From the NCBI RefSeq assembly GCF_031846385.1, contig NZ_JAVRHV010000002.1:367476-431475 (forward strand): a stretch of 64,000 nt of DNA, in the 5' to 3' direction. The position numbers and the translations under genes were made by a program. The DNA comes from Urechidicola vernalis. Lineage in GTDB: Bacteria; Bacteroidota; Bacteroidia; Flavobacteriales; Flavobacteriaceae. The notes below the pieces were generated by a model, which ran no database searches, had not been told where the DNA came from, and saw only the letters and a list, made by a program, of their open reading frames with translations. Positions 35,185 to 44,373 of this stretch are shown one piece after another (the stretch's first letter is position 1; every line of letters starts with the position of its first letter).

Positions 35185-35266
35185 TGCGGGCGGAGAGACT
35201 CGAACTCTCACACCGCAAGGCACTAGATCCTAAGTCTAGCGTGTCTACCAATTCCACCACGCCCGC
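35185..35266 (-). tRNA. tRNA-Leu (anticodon TAG)
   Basis: An 82-nt class II tRNA on the minus strand. The acceptor is GCGGGCG/CGCCCGC with discriminator A, the anticodon loop CTTAGGA gives anticodon TAG, there is a variable arm (TGCCTTGCGGTG region), and the T-arm contains GTTCGAGTC. CCA is not encoded. Confidence 0.97.
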
Positions 35267-35466
35267 AAAGTGGGTGCAAATATACACAATACTTATAAAT
35301 GTCAAAGGAGAAGTAGTATATTTTTAATGTTACTTTCTCCTTATTTTGATTGCTTTTTAACTTTCCTAAATCGTTTTCTATCGAAAACATTTGAATTCCA
35401 TGGCTAAACTCAATATATTTAAATAATTATATCTATTGACAACTAATTAATTGCTAAACTACTTGC

Positions 35467-36006
35467 ATGAATAGAAGAAATGCTCTTAAAAATTTAGGCT
35501 TATTTACTGGTGGAGTGTTACTCTTTCCATCTTGTGATTTTTCTGACGAAAAAGTTGGGATCATATTAAACAAACTAAAAATAAACGCTAAACAAGAATC
35601 TTTATTAACTTCTATAGTTGATACAATTATTCCTGAAGATAAAACACCGGGTGGAATTTCTGCTAAGTGTCATAATTTTGTTTGGGCTTATATAGATGAT
35701 TGCACATCTCCTGAAGATCAAAAAAAGTTTATCGCAGGTTTAAATGAATTCAATACAAAAACAAACAATTCATTTGATCAAAAAAATATGGAGGAAAGAA
35801 CAAAAATAGTAGATAGTTCTTTTTCTGACGATAATAAAAACATTCAAAATTTCCTTAATTCTGTAAAAGGCTTATCTGTGTGGTGCTATACTAATTCTGA
35901 ACATTTCTTAACTGTTGAAATGCCGTATAAATTGGTACCTGGAGCCGGAACTTACAACACCTGTAAAACGATAGATCCAAACCAAAAAATAAATAGCAAT
36001 GCCTAA
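35467..36006 (+). CDS. Gluconate 2-dehydrogenase subunit 3 family protein
   Basis: A 179-residue small subunit of a GMC dehydrogenase. The N-terminus MNRRNALKNLGLFTGGVLLFPSC combines a twin-arginine-like motif with a lipobox (Cys23), so it is exported and probably lipid-anchored. The subunit 3 domain (about 38-165) includes LTSIVDTIIPEDKTPGGISAKCHNFV. It overlaps the large-subunit gene by 8 nt and probably carries the cofactor-less large subunit across the membrane with it. Confidence 0.88.
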   Translation: MNRRNALKNLGLFTGGVLLFPSCDFSDEKVGIILNKLKINAKQESLLTSIVDTIIPEDKTPGGISAKCHNFVWAYIDDCTSPEDQKKFIAGLNEFNTKTNNSFDQKNMEERTKIVDSSFSDDNKNIQNFLNSVKGLSVWCYTNSEHFLTVEMPYKLVPGAGTYNTCKTIDPNQKINSNA

Positions 36007-37708
36007 TTTTAATATAGACAATACAACTAAAAACACCTTTGATGCTATAGTTATTGGTTCTGGTATGAGCGGTGGATGGGCTGCTAAAGAATTTACTGAG
36101 AAGGGGCTTAAAACATTGGTTTTAGAAAGAGGAAAATCTGTAGAGCACATCAAAGATTACCCTACCACAAACATGCAACCATGGGAATTAAAACATGGCG
36201 GGCAATTAAATTACGATCTTAAAAAAAACAATCCAATTGCAGCAAGTTGCTATAATTTACGTGAAGATTCTCAGCACTTTTTTACAATGGATGATGAGCA
36301 ACCTTATATTCAAGAAAAACCATTCGAATGGATACGCGCTTATCAAACTGGAGGAAAATCTTTGCTTTGGGCTAGACAAACACAGCGTATGGGTGATTTA
36401 GACTTTGAAGGCCCAATTCGAGATAATTTTGCTGTAGATTGGCCAATTAGATATAAAGATATTGCCCCATGGTACAGCCATGTTGAAAAATTTATCGGGA
36501 TTTCTGGTGAGTATGATAATTTAGACATCCTGCCCGACGGAGAATTTTTAAAATCGATGGGGCTTAATTGCACCGAAGAACATTTTAGAGATGTTGTTGC
36601 TAAAAAATATGGTGGGAAACGACATGTAATCTATGGACGATGTGCACATATAACCGAGAATAAAGAGATATTCACAAAACAAGGTAGAATGCTTTGTCAG
36701 CAAAGAGATTTATGCAGAAGAGGCTGTCCGTTTGGGGGATACTTCAGCGCCAATGCTAGCACATTACCTTGGGCTCAAAAAACGGGAAATTTAACATTAC
36801 AAAATAACGCTGTTGTTCATTCTATTATTTATGATGATAAGAAAGAAAAAGCAACAGGAGTATTAGTTATTGATGCTATAACCAAAGAAACTACTGAATA
36901 TTATGCTCCGGTAATTTTTGTAAATGCTAGTGCTTTAGGCAGTAATTTGATTTTACTTAATTCAAAATCTAAACGTTTTCCAAATGGTTTAGGAAATGAC
37001 AATGGTTTACTCGGAAAATACATCGCCTTTCATAATTACAATGCTAGTATCAATGCAGAATATGAAGGGAACTTGGATAAAACAACTGAGGGAAGAAGAC
37101 CAACTAGCGCCTATTTACCAAGATTTAGAAATGTTTACAAACAAGAAACAGATTTTTTAAGAGGTTATGCTTCAGGATTCTCTGCATCGAGACAAACACA
37201 TCAAAACAGTAATGGAATTGGATCTAATTTAAAAGAGAACTTAACGAACCCTAGTTATGGAAACTGGAGAGTAGGAGCACATATGATGGGTGAAACTATC
37301 CCAAAGGAAGAAAGCCAGGTGCGTTTAGATTCAGAAAAAACAGATAAATATGGCATTCCACAATTGCGTATTAATATTGATTATGACGAGAATGACCGAA
37401 AGATGATGAATGATTATTTAGAGCAATTTACAGAAATGTTCGAAGCGGCAGGTTTTACAAACATCAAAACGAATAGTAATTATAGAGCTCCAGGAAATGA
37501 CATTCATGAAATGGGTGGGATTCGTATGGGTAAAGACCCTAAGACCTCATTGCTAGATAAATGGAATAGATTGCATAATTGTAAAAATGTTTATGTAACA
37601 GATGGTGCTTGTATGACGACTACAGCTACTCAAAACCCATCATTAATGTTCATGGCTTTAGCTGCTAGAGCTGCAAATCATGCAATTGAAGAATCAAAGA
37701 AAGGATAA
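35999..37708 (+). CDS. GMC family oxidoreductase (sugar dehydrogenase large subunit)
   Basis: A 569-residue FAD flavoprotein. The Rossmann motif is VIGSGMSGG (18-26) with the ribose-binding acid Glu43 (VLERG). GMC_oxred_C is at the C-terminus with HEMGGIRMG and CMTTTATQNPSLMFMALAAR. A cysteine-rich insert (CQQRDLCRRGCPFGGYFS) is typical of gluconate/glucoside dehydrogenase large subunits. It has no signal peptide of its own and is coupled to the subunit 3 gene. It probably oxidises a sugar or glucoside in the periplasm. No cytochrome subunit is adjacent. A terminator follows. Confidence 0.9.
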   Translation: MPNFNIDNTTKNTFDAIVIGSGMSGGWAAKEFTEKGLKTLVLERGKSVEHIKDYPTTNMQPWELKHGGQLNYDLKKNNPIAASCYNLREDSQHFFTMDDEQPYIQEKPFEWIRAYQTGGKSLLWARQTQRMGDLDFEGPIRDNFAVDWPIRYKDIAPWYSHVEKFIGISGEYDNLDILPDGEFLKSMGLNCTEEHFRDVVAKKYGGKRHVIYGRCAHITENKEIFTKQGRMLCQQRDLCRRGCPFGGYFSANASTLPWAQKTGNLTLQNNAVVHSIIYDDKKEKATGVLVIDAITKETTEYYAPVIFVNASALGSNLILLNSKSKRFPNGLGNDNGLLGKYIAFHNYNASINAEYEGNLDKTTEGRRPTSAYLPRFRNVYKQETDFLRGYASGFSASRQTHQNSNGIGSNLKENLTNPSYGNWRVGAHMMGETIPKEESQVRLDSEKTDKYGIPQLRINIDYDENDRKMMNDYLEQFTEMFEAAGFTNIKTNSNYRAPGNDIHEMGGIRMGKDPKTSLLDKWNRLHNCKNVYVTDGACMTTTATQNPSLMFMALAARAANHAIEESKKG

Positions 37709-37732
37709 ACTTTAATCTTCAAAAAAATAGTA

Positions 37733-37760
37733 AGGCCACTAATTAACAGTGGCTTTTTTT
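37733..37760 (+). terminator. Terminator of the GMC dehydrogenase operon
   Basis: GCCACT and AGTGGC are separated by 7 nt and followed by seven T. Confidence 0.85.
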
Positions 37761-37801
37761 ATTGATAATTTCGTAATTTCGACACTCTAAAACTATCAAT
37801 T

Positions 37802-39190
37802 ATGCAAGACAACCTTTCCTACATAAATCAACATAAAGACCGATTTATCGATGAGTTAATCCAACTTTTAAAAATACCGTCTATAAGCGCGGATCCTGCC
37901 TATAAAAACGATGTGATTAAAACTGCAGATTTGGTAAAAGAATCATTGAAAAAAGCGGGGTGTGATAACGTTGAAATCTGTGAAACACCTGGATATCCAA
38001 TTGTGTATGGTGAAAAAATCATAGACCCTGCACTACCGACAGTCTTAGTATATGGTCACTATGATGTGCAACCAGCCGATCCAATAGAATTATGGGACTC
38101 ACCGCCATTTGAACCGGTAATTAAAAAAACGGATATTCATCCAGAAGGAGCCATATTTGCACGTGGTGCATGTGATGACAAGGGACAAATGTACATGCAT
38201 GTGAAAGCAATGGAGTTAATGACCGAAAATGACCAATTACCTTGTAATGTAAAATTTATGATCGAAGGTGAAGAAGAAGTTGGATCAGAGAGTTTAAGTT
38301 GGTTTGTTAAACGCAATCAAGAGAAATTAGCGAATGATGTAATCCTAATTTCAGATACTGGAATGATTAGCAATACGCAGCCATCTATAACAACTGGATT
38401 AAGAGGTTTGAGTTATGTAGAAGTTGAAGTCACCGGACCTAATCGAGACTTGCATTCTGGATTATATGGAGGTGCTGTGGCAAATCCTATAAACATATTA
38501 ACTAAAATGATTGCATCCCTACACGATGAAAATAATCATATTACAATTCCAGGATTCTACGATAAAGTTGAAGAATTATCAAGAGAAGAAAGAGACGAAA
38601 TGGCAAAAGCACCATTTTCTTTAGATGCTTATAAAAAGGCACTGGATATTGAAGAAGTTTATGGTGAAGCAGGTTATGTAACGAATGAACGAAATGCTAT
38701 CAGACCTACGTTGGATGTGAACGGAATTTGGGGTGGATACACTGGTGAAGGAGCAAAAACCGTAATTGCATCCAAAGCATTCGCCAAAATATCAATGCGA
38801 TTGGTTCCAAATCAAGATTGGCATGAGATTACAGATCTTTTTAAAAACCATTTTGAAAGTATCGCACCAAAATCAGTAAAAGTTGAAGTGAAACCTCATC
38901 ATGGCGGACAAGGTTATGTGACTCCAATCGATAATATTGGATATAAGGCAGCTAACAAGGCTTATACAGAGACTTTTGGCATACAAGCAATTCCGCAACG
39001 TAGCGGAGGATCAATTCCTATTGTAGCGCTATTTGAAAAAGAATTAAAAAGTAAAACTATTTTAATGGGCTTTGGATTGGATAGCGATGCTATTCATTCT
39101 CCAAATGAACACTACGGAATTTTCAATTACCTAAAAGGGATTGAAACTATCCCTCTTTTTTACAAGTATTTTACTGAAATGAGTAAATAG
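37802..39190 (+). CDS. M20 family dipeptidase
   Basis: A 462-residue di-zinc peptidase with YGHYDVQP (His86, Asp88), ARGACDDKGQ (bridging Asp125), EGEEEVGSES (catalytic Glu157-159) and the lid-domain residues HSGLYGG and HSPNEHYG. Cytoplasmic, with no signal peptide. Full length for the carnosinase-like CNDP group. A single-gene unit between two terminators. Confidence 0.93.
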   Translation: MQDNLSYINQHKDRFIDELIQLLKIPSISADPAYKNDVIKTADLVKESLKKAGCDNVEICETPGYPIVYGEKIIDPALPTVLVYGHYDVQPADPIELWDSPPFEPVIKKTDIHPEGAIFARGACDDKGQMYMHVKAMELMTENDQLPCNVKFMIEGEEEVGSESLSWFVKRNQEKLANDVILISDTGMISNTQPSITTGLRGLSYVEVEVTGPNRDLHSGLYGGAVANPINILTKMIASLHDENNHITIPGFYDKVEELSREERDEMAKAPFSLDAYKKALDIEEVYGEAGYVTNERNAIRPTLDVNGIWGGYTGEGAKTVIASKAFAKISMRLVPNQDWHEITDLFKNHFESIAPKSVKVEVKPHHGGQGYVTPIDNIGYKAANKAYTETFGIQAIPQRSGGSIPIVALFEKELKSKTILMGFGLDSDAIHSPNEHYGIFNYLKGIETIPLFYKYFTEMSK

Positions 39191-39195
39191 TATGC

Positions 39196-39230
39196 AAAAA
39201 AAATCCTACCAAGACTGGTAGGTTTTTTTT
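39196..39230 (+). terminator. Terminator of the M20 dipeptidase gene
   Basis: CCTACCA-agac-TGGTAGG is followed by eight T. Confidence 0.9.
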
Positions 39231-39252
39231 ATAAGAACTCTTAATAAGTTAT

Positions 39253-39318
39253 TGTCAAACTGAGCCTGTCGAAGTTTAAACACCATCGTAATTAGTCTTC
39301 GACAGGCTCAGACTGACA
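39253..39318. repeat. Dispersed palindromic repeat (Bacteroidota type)
   Basis: The 22-nt arms 39253-39274 and 39297-39318 are complementary with two mismatches; both contain CTGAGCCTGTCGAAG or its complement. This sequence is a familiar interspersed repeat of flavobacterial genomes, found between genes. It lies between convergent M20 and fabD genes. Confidence 0.8.
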
Positions 39319-39338
39319 ACCGATAATCCCATAAATCT

Positions 39339-40226
39339 TTAAAAAGATATTTCTGCACTTTTTGCCACAACAGATCTATCAATTTTACGCATTAAGCCAA
39401 CCAAGACTTTTCCAGGTCCAACTTCCGTAAATTCTGTTCCCCCGTCGGCAATCATCGCTTGCACACATTGCGTCCATTTCACAGGTGCAGTTAACTGAGC
39501 AATTAAATTCTCTTTAATCTCACTTGGATTTGTTACCGCTTTGGCCACCACATTTTGATAAACTGGGCAAGTTGGTTCATTAAAGTTCGTAGCTTCAATT
39601 GCCGCTGCAAGTTCTTCTCTTGCTGGTTCCATTAACGGTGAGTGAAATGCGCCTCCAACAGGCAAGACTAATGCTCGTCTCGCTCCTTTTTCGGTTAAAA
39701 CTTCACATGCTTTATTTATAGCCTCTATTTCTCCTGAAATTACCAATTGACCCGGGCAATTGTAATTTGCTGCAACTACTACACCATTAACCTCAGCACA
39801 TCCTTCCTCAACAACATTATCATCTAATCCTAAAACTGCTGCCATAGTAGATTCTTGTGCTTCACATGCTTTTTGCATGGCCATAGCCCTTTTAGAAACT
39901 AATATCAATCCATCTTCAAAAGACAATACACCATTTGCAACCAAGGCAGATAATTCTCCTAAAGAATGTCCCGCTACCATTTCTGGTTTAAATGAATCTC
40001 CCATTACCTTTGACATAATTACTGAATGTAAAAAAATAGCAGGCTGTGTTACCTTTGTTTGTTTTAACTCTTCAGCCGTTCCTTCAAACATTATTTTGGT
40101 AATTTCGAAACCTAAAATTTCATTCGCCTTATCAAACAACTCTTTAGCAACGGGTGAGTTTTCATACAAATCCAACCCCATACCTGAAAATTGCGCTCCT
40201 TGTCCAGGAAAAATATATGTTTTCAT
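39339..40226 (-). CDS. fabD: Malonyl-CoA:ACP transacylase
   Basis: 295 residues from MKTYIFPGQGAQFSGMG (ATG at 40224-40226). An upstream in-frame ATG is less likely because a -7 element (TAATTTTG, minus strand, 40256-40263) lies just 12 nt before it. The catalytic Ser is in GHSLGEL, the Arg and His are in the middle and C-terminal regions (GGAFHSPLM), and QLTAPVKWTQ is conserved. It supplies malonyl-ACP for fatty-acid synthesis. A lone gene, not in a fab cluster. Confidence 0.96.
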   Translation of the reverse strand: MKTYIFPGQGAQFSGMGLDLYENSPVAKELFDKANEILGFEITKIMFEGTAEELKQTKVTQPAIFLHSVIMSKVMGDSFKPEMVAGHSLGELSALVANGVLSFEDGLILVSKRAMAMQKACEAQESTMAAVLGLDDNVVEEGCAEVNGVVVAANYNCPGQLVISGEIEAINKACEVLTEKGARRALVLPVGGAFHSPLMEPAREELAAAIEATNFNEPTCPVYQNVVAKAVTNPSEIKENLIAQLTAPVKWTQCVQAMIADGGTEFTEVGPGKVLVGLMRKIDRSVVAKSAEISF

Positions 40227-40255
40227 ATTAAATGTTTTATTCAAAAATTAAAGTG

Positions 40256-40263
40256 CAAAATTA
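40256..40263 (-). promoter_or_regulatory. Probable promoter (-7 element) of fabD
   Basis: The minus strand reads TAATTTTG, an exact TAnnTTTG match, about 30 nt upstream of the chosen fabD start. Confidence 0.5.
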
Positions 40264-40271
40264 AGAAATTA

Positions 40272-40391
40272 GATTCTTCGCTTCGCTCAGAATGACAAAT
40301 AATTGTAAATTCAAGTGATTTTATATTTGATTACAAATTGAAAATTGTATCGAGAATCTATTTTAACAATATTGCTTTTAGCTCTCGATAC
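40272..40391. repeat. Fragments of interspersed repeats upstream of fabD
   Basis: TTCTTCGCTTCGCTCAGAAT (40274-40293) followed by GACA is another frequent Bacteroidota intergenic repeat, here a single half. Next to it GTATCGAGA (40347-40355) and TCTCGATAC (40383-40391) form a 9-bp inverted repeat. Confidence 0.55.
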
Positions 40392-40467
40392 TTTATCCAC
40401 AGGATCAAACTCGACCTGACAAAGCAATCTTTTTTATTTTTCTATCTTCGTGTTTCAACAAACTCTC

Positions 40468-41157
40468 ATGACAACCCAAAAAAAGGCTTTAGCATTTAAA
40501 ATTTATCTCATTCTTGCAGGAATGTTTATTGCTGCTCTGGTAGCCTCAAACCTAATTTTTCAAAAATTTTTTTATTGGAATCCGTTTGGACTTTTTCGCT
40601 TTGAAATATCTGTAGGTATACTTCCTTACCCTATCACTTTTTTAGTCACCGATATAATTTCTGAGATTTATGGAAAAAAGAAAGCCTATCAGGTAGTTGT
40701 AGCCGGAATTGCCGCATCTGTTTTTTCTATGGGAATTATTTATGTTGCTAATATTGCTCCTGCAATTCCGAATTCTCCAGTTGATGATATCACATTTACA
40801 AAAGTCTTTGGTCTGTCACCTCTTGGAGTGTTTGCTTCTATGATTGCATACCTTTTTGCTCAATTTATTGATATTCGAATTTTTCACTATTGGAAGGCAA
40901 AAACACAAGGTAAACACTTATGGTTACGAAACAATTTTTCCACATTTACATCTCAGTTCATAGACACCTTTACTGTTGTTGGACTCCTATGTATTTTTGA
41001 AGTTTTGCCATGGGAGATGTTTGGAGGTTTATTACTCAGTGGCTTTCTATTTAAAGTAATTATCGCCGCTTTGGATACACCAATTCTTTATATACTTGTA
41101 TATATGTTCAGAAAAGAGTTCGGATTAAAAATTGGTGAAGAAATTAAACTTCAATAG
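40468..41157 (+). CDS. Queuosine precursor transporter (YhhQ/VUT family)
   Basis: 229 residues from ATG 40468 (MTTQKKALAFKIYLILAGMF). A polytopic inner-membrane protein with about six TM helices and the family motif ILPYPITFLVTDIISEIYGKKKAYQVV. Homologues import queuosine precursors (preQ0/preQ1). queA, a queuosine biosynthesis gene, lies 6 kb away. A near-consensus -7 element (TATCTTCG, 40443-40450) precedes it. The 3' end overlaps the convergent DUF2797 gene by 14 bp. Confidence 0.9.
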   Translation: MTTQKKALAFKIYLILAGMFIAALVASNLIFQKFFYWNPFGLFRFEISVGILPYPITFLVTDIISEIYGKKKAYQVVVAGIAASVFSMGIIYVANIAPAIPNSPVDDITFTKVFGLSPLGVFASMIAYLFAQFIDIRIFHYWKAKTQGKHLWLRNNFSTFTSQFIDTFTVVGLLCIFEVLPWEMFGGLLLSGFLFKVIIAALDTPILYILVYMFRKEFGLKIGEEIKLQ

Positions 41158-41938
41158 AAACAACTAACCCTTCATTAGCCCGTACATTAAAAACGGTATT
41201 GTCTTCAAATATTAAATACTGTGCTTTAATCCCTTTCAGCACTCCACTATATGTTGGTGTTTTAATCAAATTTAAACTCTTCACTTTTTCTGGGTATTTT
41301 TCTACCGGAAAATTTATGTGAATCTCTTCGGAGTTTGCTTTAAGATAATATTCTTTGGCCTCATCAGGAATGTATTGAGATAATTGTTCTTTTACTGCGA
41401 CCAAATCAGCATCCTCATTGTCATTAGTTAGCATCTTTCTCCAATTCGTTTTGTCGGCAACATGCTCTTTTAGTGCTACTTCAGTAATCCCTGCTAAATA
41501 TCTATTAGGCGCCTCCAAAATTTCAATTGCTTCATGCGCACCTTGATCAATCCATCGTGTTGGTACTTGTGCTTTTCTAGTAACCCCTACTTTTACGTTG
41601 CTAGAATTTGCTAAATACACTATATGTGGCTTTAATTGCATTTCTTTTTCAAATTCTAAATCCCTATCCTCAACACCTAAATGTGCCTTACTCAATTCTG
41701 GACGCATAATCCAATCTCCTGCCCTAGGGGTCTCAAAAAAACATGATTGACAAAAACCTTGACGATATATCTGCTTTTCTAACCCACAATTCAAACATTC
41801 ATACTTTACAAATGACAGTGTTATTTCCTTATTTATTAACTGATTCATATTTAAAAAATCAGCCTCCATGTCTAAATAATATTGTACAACATCATTATTA
41901 GATGTCATCATTTTTTTAAGTACTCCTTGATAGGTCAT
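41144..41938 (-). CDS. DUF2797 domain-containing protein
   Basis: A 264-residue cytoplasmic protein. Two CxxC pairs (YECLNCG, and FCQSCFFE) suggest a zinc-binding N-terminal domain. A central segment follows (HIVYLANSSNVKVGVTRKAQVPTRWIDQGAHEAIEILEAPNRYLAGITEVALKEH), which resembles a GIY-YIG-related fold. The function is unproven; a nucleic-acid role is inferred. Convergent with the transporter gene. Confidence 0.85.
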   Translation of the reverse strand: MTYQGVLKKMMTSNNDVVQYYLDMEADFLNMNQLINKEITLSFVKYECLNCGLEKQIYRQGFCQSCFFETPRAGDWIMRPELSKAHLGVEDRDLEFEKEMQLKPHIVYLANSSNVKVGVTRKAQVPTRWIDQGAHEAIEILEAPNRYLAGITEVALKEHVADKTNWRKMLTNDNEDADLVAVKEQLSQYIPDEAKEYYLKANSEEIHINFPVEKYPEKVKSLNLIKTPTYSGVLKGIKAQYLIFEDNTVFNVRANEGLVVSIEV

Positions 41939-41981
41939 TTTGAATTTGTATTTTTAACTCGATAAAGATACTCAATTAACG

Positions 41982-43508
41982 ATGCCAATACCAATAGTAA
42001 ATTCGATAATTTCGTGGTTTTTAAAAAAGAGGATTCATCAAATTGAATTGTTTTTAAAATACCCTAATGACGTTCAAGAAGAGTTATTGATGCGCTTAAT
42101 TAAGAAATCTGAAAACACCGTTTTTGGGCTCACTTACAATTTTAAGTCGCTTCAATCTTATGAAGATTTTGCAGCGAGAATGCCTATTCAAAAATACGAA
42201 TCCATTGCACAATATATAGAACGAAATAGATCTGGAGAACAAAATATATTTTGGCCAACAACTATTAAATGGTTTGCAAAAAGTAGTGGTACAACCAACG
42301 CCAAGAGTAAATTTATCCCTGTTAGTGATGAAGCTATAGAGAACTGCCATATGAAGGCAGGAAAGGACATGCTGTGCTTGTACATTAACAACAATCCAGA
42401 TACTCAATTATTTACTGGTAAAGGATTGCGTTTAGGAGGTAGTTCTGCAATTTATGAGGATAACAACACCTATTTCGGCGATTTATCTGCAATTATAATT
42501 GAAAACATGCCGTTTTGGGCTGATTTTAGTTCCGCTCCAAAACAAGAAACTGCTTTAATGGGTGAATGGGAGACAAAAATGGATGCCATAATTTCGGAAA
42601 CTATAAATGAAAATATTACGAGTTTAGTTGGAGTTCCTAGTTGGATGCTTGTACTTTTAAATAGGGTTTTAGATGTAACCGGAAAAGACAATATTTTAGA
42701 AGTTTGGCCCAATTTAGAAGTCTACTTTCACGGAGGGGTTAATTTTAACCCATATCGTGAACAGTATAAAAAATTGATTCCGAAAAAAGACTTTAGATAT
42801 TATGAAACATACAATGCCTCAGAAGGCTTTTTTGGAATACAAGATCAAAACAATTCAGATGAATTATTGCTAATGTTAGATTATGGAATATTCTATGAAT
42901 TTATTCCTATGAGTTCTTATGATGGTGAAAATTCTATTGCAATACCCTTATCTAAAGTAAAGAAAAATACAAACTATGCTGTTGTAATTACAACCAATGG
43001 AGGGCTTTGGCGCTATTTAATTGGTGATACTGTTAAGTTTACCTCATTAAACCCATATAGAATTAAAATTACGGGAAGAACCAAACACTTTATCAATGTT
43101 TTTGGAGAAGAACTGATTATAGAAAACGCCGAAGAAGCATTAAAACAAGCTTCTAAAAAAACGAATGCGACAATTTCCGATTACACGGTTGCTCCTATTT
43201 TTATGAATGGAAAAGAAAACGGTTCACATGAATGGATTATTGAATTTAGCAAAGTTCCTAAAAATTTAAATCTATTTACAGAATTATTAGACAATGCTTT
43301 AAAAGCTATTAATTCTGACTACGAAGCAAAACGCTATAACAATCTAACATTATCAATGCCAAAAGTACACCAAGCAAGACAGGGTCTTTTTTATGATTGG
43401 TTAAAAATGAAAGGCAAACTAGGCGGGCAACACAAAATTCCAAGGCTTTCTAATAAACGTGAATTTCTGGAAGAACTATTACAATTGAGTATTGTTACGA
43501 GCAATTAA
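41982..43508 (+). CDS. GH3-family acyl-adenylate ligase
   Basis: A 508-residue member of the GH3 (auxin-responsive promoter) family. ANL-type motifs are present: the phosphate loop SSGTTNAKSKFIPVS (about 104-118), YNASEGFFGIQ (about 272) and YLIGDTVKF plus ITGRTKHFINVFGEEL. Plant GH3 enzymes conjugate amino acids to hormone acids. Bacterial homologues are common in Bacteroidota, but their acyl acid and amine are unknown. Divergent from DUF2797 and convergent with the cyclase gene (4-bp overlap of stops). Confidence 0.9.
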   Translation: MPIPIVNSIISWFLKKRIHQIELFLKYPNDVQEELLMRLIKKSENTVFGLTYNFKSLQSYEDFAARMPIQKYESIAQYIERNRSGEQNIFWPTTIKWFAKSSGTTNAKSKFIPVSDEAIENCHMKAGKDMLCLYINNNPDTQLFTGKGLRLGGSSAIYEDNNTYFGDLSAIIIENMPFWADFSSAPKQETALMGEWETKMDAIISETINENITSLVGVPSWMLVLLNRVLDVTGKDNILEVWPNLEVYFHGGVNFNPYREQYKKLIPKKDFRYYETYNASEGFFGIQDQNNSDELLLMLDYGIFYEFIPMSSYDGENSIAIPLSKVKKNTNYAVVITTNGGLWRYLIGDTVKFTSLNPYRIKITGRTKHFINVFGEELIIENAEEALKQASKKTNATISDYTVAPIFMNGKENGSHEWIIEFSKVPKNLNLFTELLDNALKAINSDYEAKRYNNLTLSMPKVHQARQGLFYDWLKMKGKLGGQHKIPRLSNKREFLEELLQLSIVTSN

Positions 43509-44305
43509 TTTAACAAAGCAATAATTCTTAAAGGGGCACCACTTCCTCCTTTAATTTTCATAGGCAAGGCAACTACATTAAATCCATAAGGAGGCAGTTG
43601 ATTTAAATTTGTTAAATTTTCAAAAGCCGGAATATTTTTTGACAATAAAATTACATGACTTTTAAAAAAGGTTGATTGCCCATAATCGATACTAGGTGTA
43701 TCCAACCCTATTGCATTGATGTTTCTGTTCTTTACTAGCCACGCAGCCGCCTCAGGATCTAAACCTGGAAAATGCAATTCTTTTACTGCATCTTCTCCTC
43801 TGGCAGTTGTACCCAAATATTTCTGAGCATCAGGGTAGAACTTTGAGAAACCAGTTTCTAACAACACAATACTGCCGTCAGGGATTTGCATTCCTTGCTT
43901 CTTTTCCCAAGTCTTAAAATCATCAATATTAATTAAATAATCAGAATCGCCTTTTGCATTTGCAGTAACATCAATCTTAATTGCTGAACCCACTAATTTT
44001 TGAAGAGGCAATTCATCGACAGACATGGTGTTTTCTGCAAAATGAATAGGGGCATCTATATGTGTTCCTCCATGCTCAGCTGTTTCAAAATTATTGGCTG
44101 TATAGTAAAATCCTTTATCAGTAGTCCCCGCAAAAACCGTATCTAATTTAAACTCCTTCGCTGTAACCCAATATAAAGTTTCGCTAGAATAATCGTGACT
44201 AAGATCCACAATCTTATTAAAATTTAGAAGTTCTTGGCTAGGTTCTATTTTGCTTGAACAAGAATAGAGATTAAAAGCAACCAGAAAAATGAAAAGTTTC
44301 TTCAT
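43505..44305 (-). CDS. Cyclase family protein (kynurenine formamidase-like) lipoprotein
   Basis: A 266-residue lipoprotein (NLYSC, Cys16). The metal-binding motif HGGTHIDAPIHF of the cyclase/KynB family lies near residues 77-88, with AIGLDTPSIDYG toward the C-terminus. Periplasmic location argues against tryptophan catabolism; an unknown amide or lactone hydrolase is likelier. Last gene of the rlmN-polyprenyl synthase-lipoprotein run. Confidence 0.87.
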   Translation of the reverse strand: MKKLFIFLVAFNLYSCSSKIEPSQELLNFNKIVDLSHDYSSETLYWVTAKEFKLDTVFAGTTDKGFYYTANNFETAEHGGTHIDAPIHFAENTMSVDELPLQKLVGSAIKIDVTANAKGDSDYLINIDDFKTWEKKQGMQIPDGSIVLLETGFSKFYPDAQKYLGTTARGEDAVKELHFPGLDPEAAAWLVKNRNINAIGLDTPSIDYGQSTFFKSHVILLSKNIPAFENLTNLNQLPPYGFNVVALPMKIKGGSGAPLRIIALLN

Positions 44306-44373
44306 AATGTAATTGTTAAAAATCTAGAAGAGATTTCTATTGGATTATTGCAAGATAAGAAAATATGATAAGG

